From Polytrichum commune (taxonomy: Eukaryota; Streptophyta; Polytrichopsida; Polytrichales; Polytrichaceae), in the NCBI GenBank assembly GCA_950295325.1, contig OX485806.1, positions 15,684,001-15,748,000 on the forward strand: 64,000 nucleotides of DNA, read 5' to 3'. The notes beneath the pieces were generated by a model. The model saw only the letters and a program-made list of their open reading frames with translations. It was not told the DNA's origin and did no database searches. This document shows positions 61,310-64,000 of the stretch, piece after piece (the stretch's first letter is position 1; every line of letters begins with the position of its first letter). Made by a program: the position numbers and the translations under genes.

Positions 61310-61460
61310 TTCATTTACTTTTCTTATTGTGACACCTATATTTGAGTTGGTATGAGGCTTGGTGTGCCTCCAAAAATTGATATAAAAAGACACATGATTA
61401 AAAGAGATTGGACTACATGCTCATGATATAATAAACAAATCTAAGCTTATTTGTTAACAT
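61310..61460. mobile_element. Family R element, copy 12 (partial)
   Basis: Contains 'gtgacacctatatttgagtt', 'gcttggtgtgcctcc', 'aaaaagacacatgattaaaa' and 'ctacatgctca', in the order of copy 1. Confidence 0.5.
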
Positions 61461-61635
61461 AATTATTTTTTGACATCATCATGTTTCAATGTCCCGATAC
61501 ATGATTTTTCACATAAGAGTGAGCTTACTAAACAACACAATTTGGATGGGATATGCAAAGCACCGATTAAGCCAACTGCATTTATAAACATTGCATGAAG
61601 AAATCAAGAAGAATTATGTGAACTACTTGAGGTTG

Positions 61636-62518
61636 AGGCGTGACCATGAAATTGTCAGAGGCCAAAAGAAAGTTTCCAAAAGCCTTCCCAAGGCACCTCC
61701 AAAATCATGTAGTGTGGTCACGGATCTTCAAGTGTAGTGTGAAGTCATATGTGACTGGGTCCTCAACAAAATGCTATTTCAATGAATGTCTATTCATGTA
61801 GGCCCTCACACATGATAAAATATAATAAATCAATGGTTGGAGTGCAATGGTCTCATGGTATTGTGTTAGGCCTACCTCCAAGAGGTGATTTTTGAAAATA
61901 ATCCAAGTGATCATAAATCATGATCCATTCGATGCCATGTAGGAATCCATGTAGACTTTACATCCATCTTGTATTTGCATACTCCGTTGGTCCCCCAAGC
62001 ATAGTGTGAAGCGAACTTAGACCGGCTCCACCCACGGGGGGATCACACCCCTTTACATTTCATAATCACGTGTGATAAAAGTTTGCTACCCTATATTACA
62101 TGCCATAGATAATTTTTAAAATTATGATATTTTTTCTACATACACATAACCATTGATAATATCTTTTGTATATTTTTTTGAAATTTTTAGTCATCTTCAT
62201 TTTTTGTAGTAATTTTTTTAGTTCAATGTTGCGTCATTCTAGTTAGAAACGGTATGTTTTATTAAAAAAAACAAATCCTCAAATTTGGTTACCAATTTTT
62301 ACTATGTAATAGATACTATGTATATCTACTCATGAAAAAAATTATAAACTTTTGAACCATTTTGGTGATGCTTTATGTAAAAAGTAGATTTTGTTTTATC
62401 GCACGTGGTGTTCAACTTGACAATGAAGTGCACCCCCTGTGGCTCCACCTTTTCCACCAATGAGAGTGCTTGAAGTGTAATGGTCACGGGCTCTCAGTCT
62501 CGTGTGTGAAGTGGGCCT
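61636..62518. mobile_element. Family H MITE, copy 3, left end lost, carrying a nested hAT-like MITE
   Basis: It matches copy 1 from 'gcgtgaccatgaaattgtc' onward and ends 'ctcgtgtgtgaagtgggcc'. The first 20 or so bases of the left end are missing. It is interrupted by 62033-62441. Confidence 0.8.
62033..62441. mobile_element. hAT-like MITE with G-run ends (409 bp), nested
   Basis: It starts CACGGGGGG and ends CCCCCTGTG, imperfect inverse ends. A perfect 8-bp duplication GCTCCACC lies at 62025-62032 and 62442-62449. The subterminal TTTTATCGCACGTGGTGTTC matches the element at 6967. The uninterrupted host sequence (ggctccgccttttcc) is seen in family H copies 1 and 2. Confidence 0.88.
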
Positions 62519-63446
62519 TCGTAGGGGGTTGAGACATGAACTTGGGTCATGAACTTGGAAGAGACGGTTTAATAGTCTACGTACATATACAAATGCAATG
62601 GCTAGGAGTAGGACAAGATTGAAATCGTAGTGTAACTTATTCAATTGCTCCATTGGGTGTTGGTCCCCAATAGGAGACTCACCATGCTTGTAGCATACCC
62701 CAACCCATTCACACCATTCAATGTGCCACGTGACCTATGAAGGTTCTCAAATTGGTAGACCTAATTATTTGGCTTGGTCTCCAAAACCATTCTACTTACA
62801 TGAACTAAAGCGGGAGTGATGTATGCAACCTATGCAACAAGTTTGGCTCAAATTCCAAGAATTAAATTACTTATATGTTTAGTGAATCTACCCTTCAAAT
62901 CCTCAAGCACACTATCAAAGGAGAGCTAATTTTAGGTTTTGAGGAAACGAGATTTTGCCACAAGGATTGCGTGGTGTGGGCGGTAGTTCCCAAATCTATA
63001 AATAGTGCTACTTAAATTACAACTATAAATATCCTAAAGTGAAGTTCAAATTCACTTACTCAAAAGGCCAATCTACTTGAATTAATGTCAATTTGCTCAA
63101 GTTTGTCACATTCATTGATGGAAATAATCTTGAAAGAGCAAAATTGTTGCTCGCTACTCACTTCACTCTCACTTTTATCTTAACACTATACTTTACTCTC
63201 ACTTTAATTTGGTGCAGAGCAACTTATTGTTACCATAACATTGTTCAACTGCATCTTTCCTTATTCTAGGTCAAAAGAATAATATAACCAATGTCTGGGA
63301 ATAAACATGTTGTGATCCTCAAAAAATGATAGCCCAAGTCTCAGTGTTGCGGCAAAGTCTCTATAAAACATGGATTTTGTTTTATTTAGAAACTTTGGGT
63401 GAGAGCACACGGGGCTTAGCAATGTTATGATTTATACTTTATCCAT

Positions 63447-63502
<56 letters not shown>

Positions 63503-64000
63503 CATGTTTCACAACATTAACCTAGAATCGATATAATCTTACCAATATGTGATGTTAAGCCGATTGATTTCAATATCTACTGTGATAGACCTAAAGTGTA
63601 GACTAGGCACATCCACTCCAAAGCAACTCAACTTTCAATGCACATATGTTAGGGAGCAATAAAAACATGACCCCTATAGGTTTGTGAAGAATTTTACCTC
63701 AATTTGGTTCGATCTGACTAATTCAAGGTCTTGGATGCTAATTTTGGACCCAAATTAGTTGGAAAAAGTTCAAATCTTTGAGCTACAAGAGGTTCCAAAG
63801 GTTTTCCACATTCAACTCACATGAGTGCCATGAATGCTTGGGCAACAAAGATTCCATACCCCCCCTCCAAAACATGTGAGTGCACATCTTGTTGTGCATA
63901 ATCCAACATGTTTACAACGTCTACGGATGTGTCTTGAAGATTCGTGGCATCCATGCTAGAAGTCAGTATAAGTACGCTCTCTATAAGTATGTGGATGATC
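62519..64000. other. Non-genic stretch to window end
   Basis: No gene recognised. Only a GA microsatellite stands out. Confidence 0.45.
63454..63499. repeat. GA microsatellite
   Basis: About 23 GA units. Confidence 0.95.

Overview
This window looks like nuclear DNA of a land plant with a large, repeat-rich genome. It holds one intact spliced gene of a plant glycosyltransferase family, with GT-AG introns and weakly conserved, AT-rich flanks full of short inverted-repeat transposons. A Helitron relative carrying an endonuclease domain fits a seed-free plant such as a fern, but that placement is inference. I see no prokaryotic features, rRNA genes, true tRNA genes or CRISPR arrays.

Layout. Positions 1-1174: decayed C-terminal half of a Helentron/Helitron2-type protein (PIF1-like helicase end followed by an endonuclease/exonuclease/phosphatase domain), cut by the window edge. 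1.2-12.7 kb: non-genic DNA with a weak COMM-like fragment, a decayed reading frame split by a small hAT-like element, a CACTA-type MITE, and inverted-repeat elements. 13388-20400, minus strand: a twelve-exon O-fucosyltransferase-like (GT106/PF10250-type) gene, 587 codons, the only convincing functional gene. 20.4-24.9 kb: its upstream flank, with CT/GA-rich leader sequence, unrecognised coding-like + strand segments and diverged tandem repeats. 25-64 kb: no intact gene; a probable 3' LTR (29740-30654), two tRNA-like SINE copies, and many nested MITEs and foldback elements.

The transposon content is unusually legible. Several elements have clean termini and target-site duplications (TSDs): hAT-like elements with G-run ends and 8-bp TSDs (5732-6066, 6967-7276, 62033-62441); a Harbinger/Tourist-like family starting GGGCC with 3-bp TSDs (37319-37827, 53488-54520, partial at 61636-62518 and 44269); a GAGCATCC-ended element (52022-52415) with TAA duplications and a perfect 64-bp-armed hairpin; a 557-bp element with 26-bp ends (58060-58616) nested in an older element; and a TTAA-flanked element (50975-51922). 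A dispersed family, here called R, occurs about a dozen times in both orientations, including inside intron 11 of the gene. Another family, here called FB, has five or six foldback copies.

There is no operon-like logic to describe. The gene stands alone and the rest records successive insertions whose order can often be read from nesting and from related uninterrupted sequences in the same window. Exon boundaries were derived by hand from splice signals, reading phase and family similarity; no database search or RNA evidence was available.
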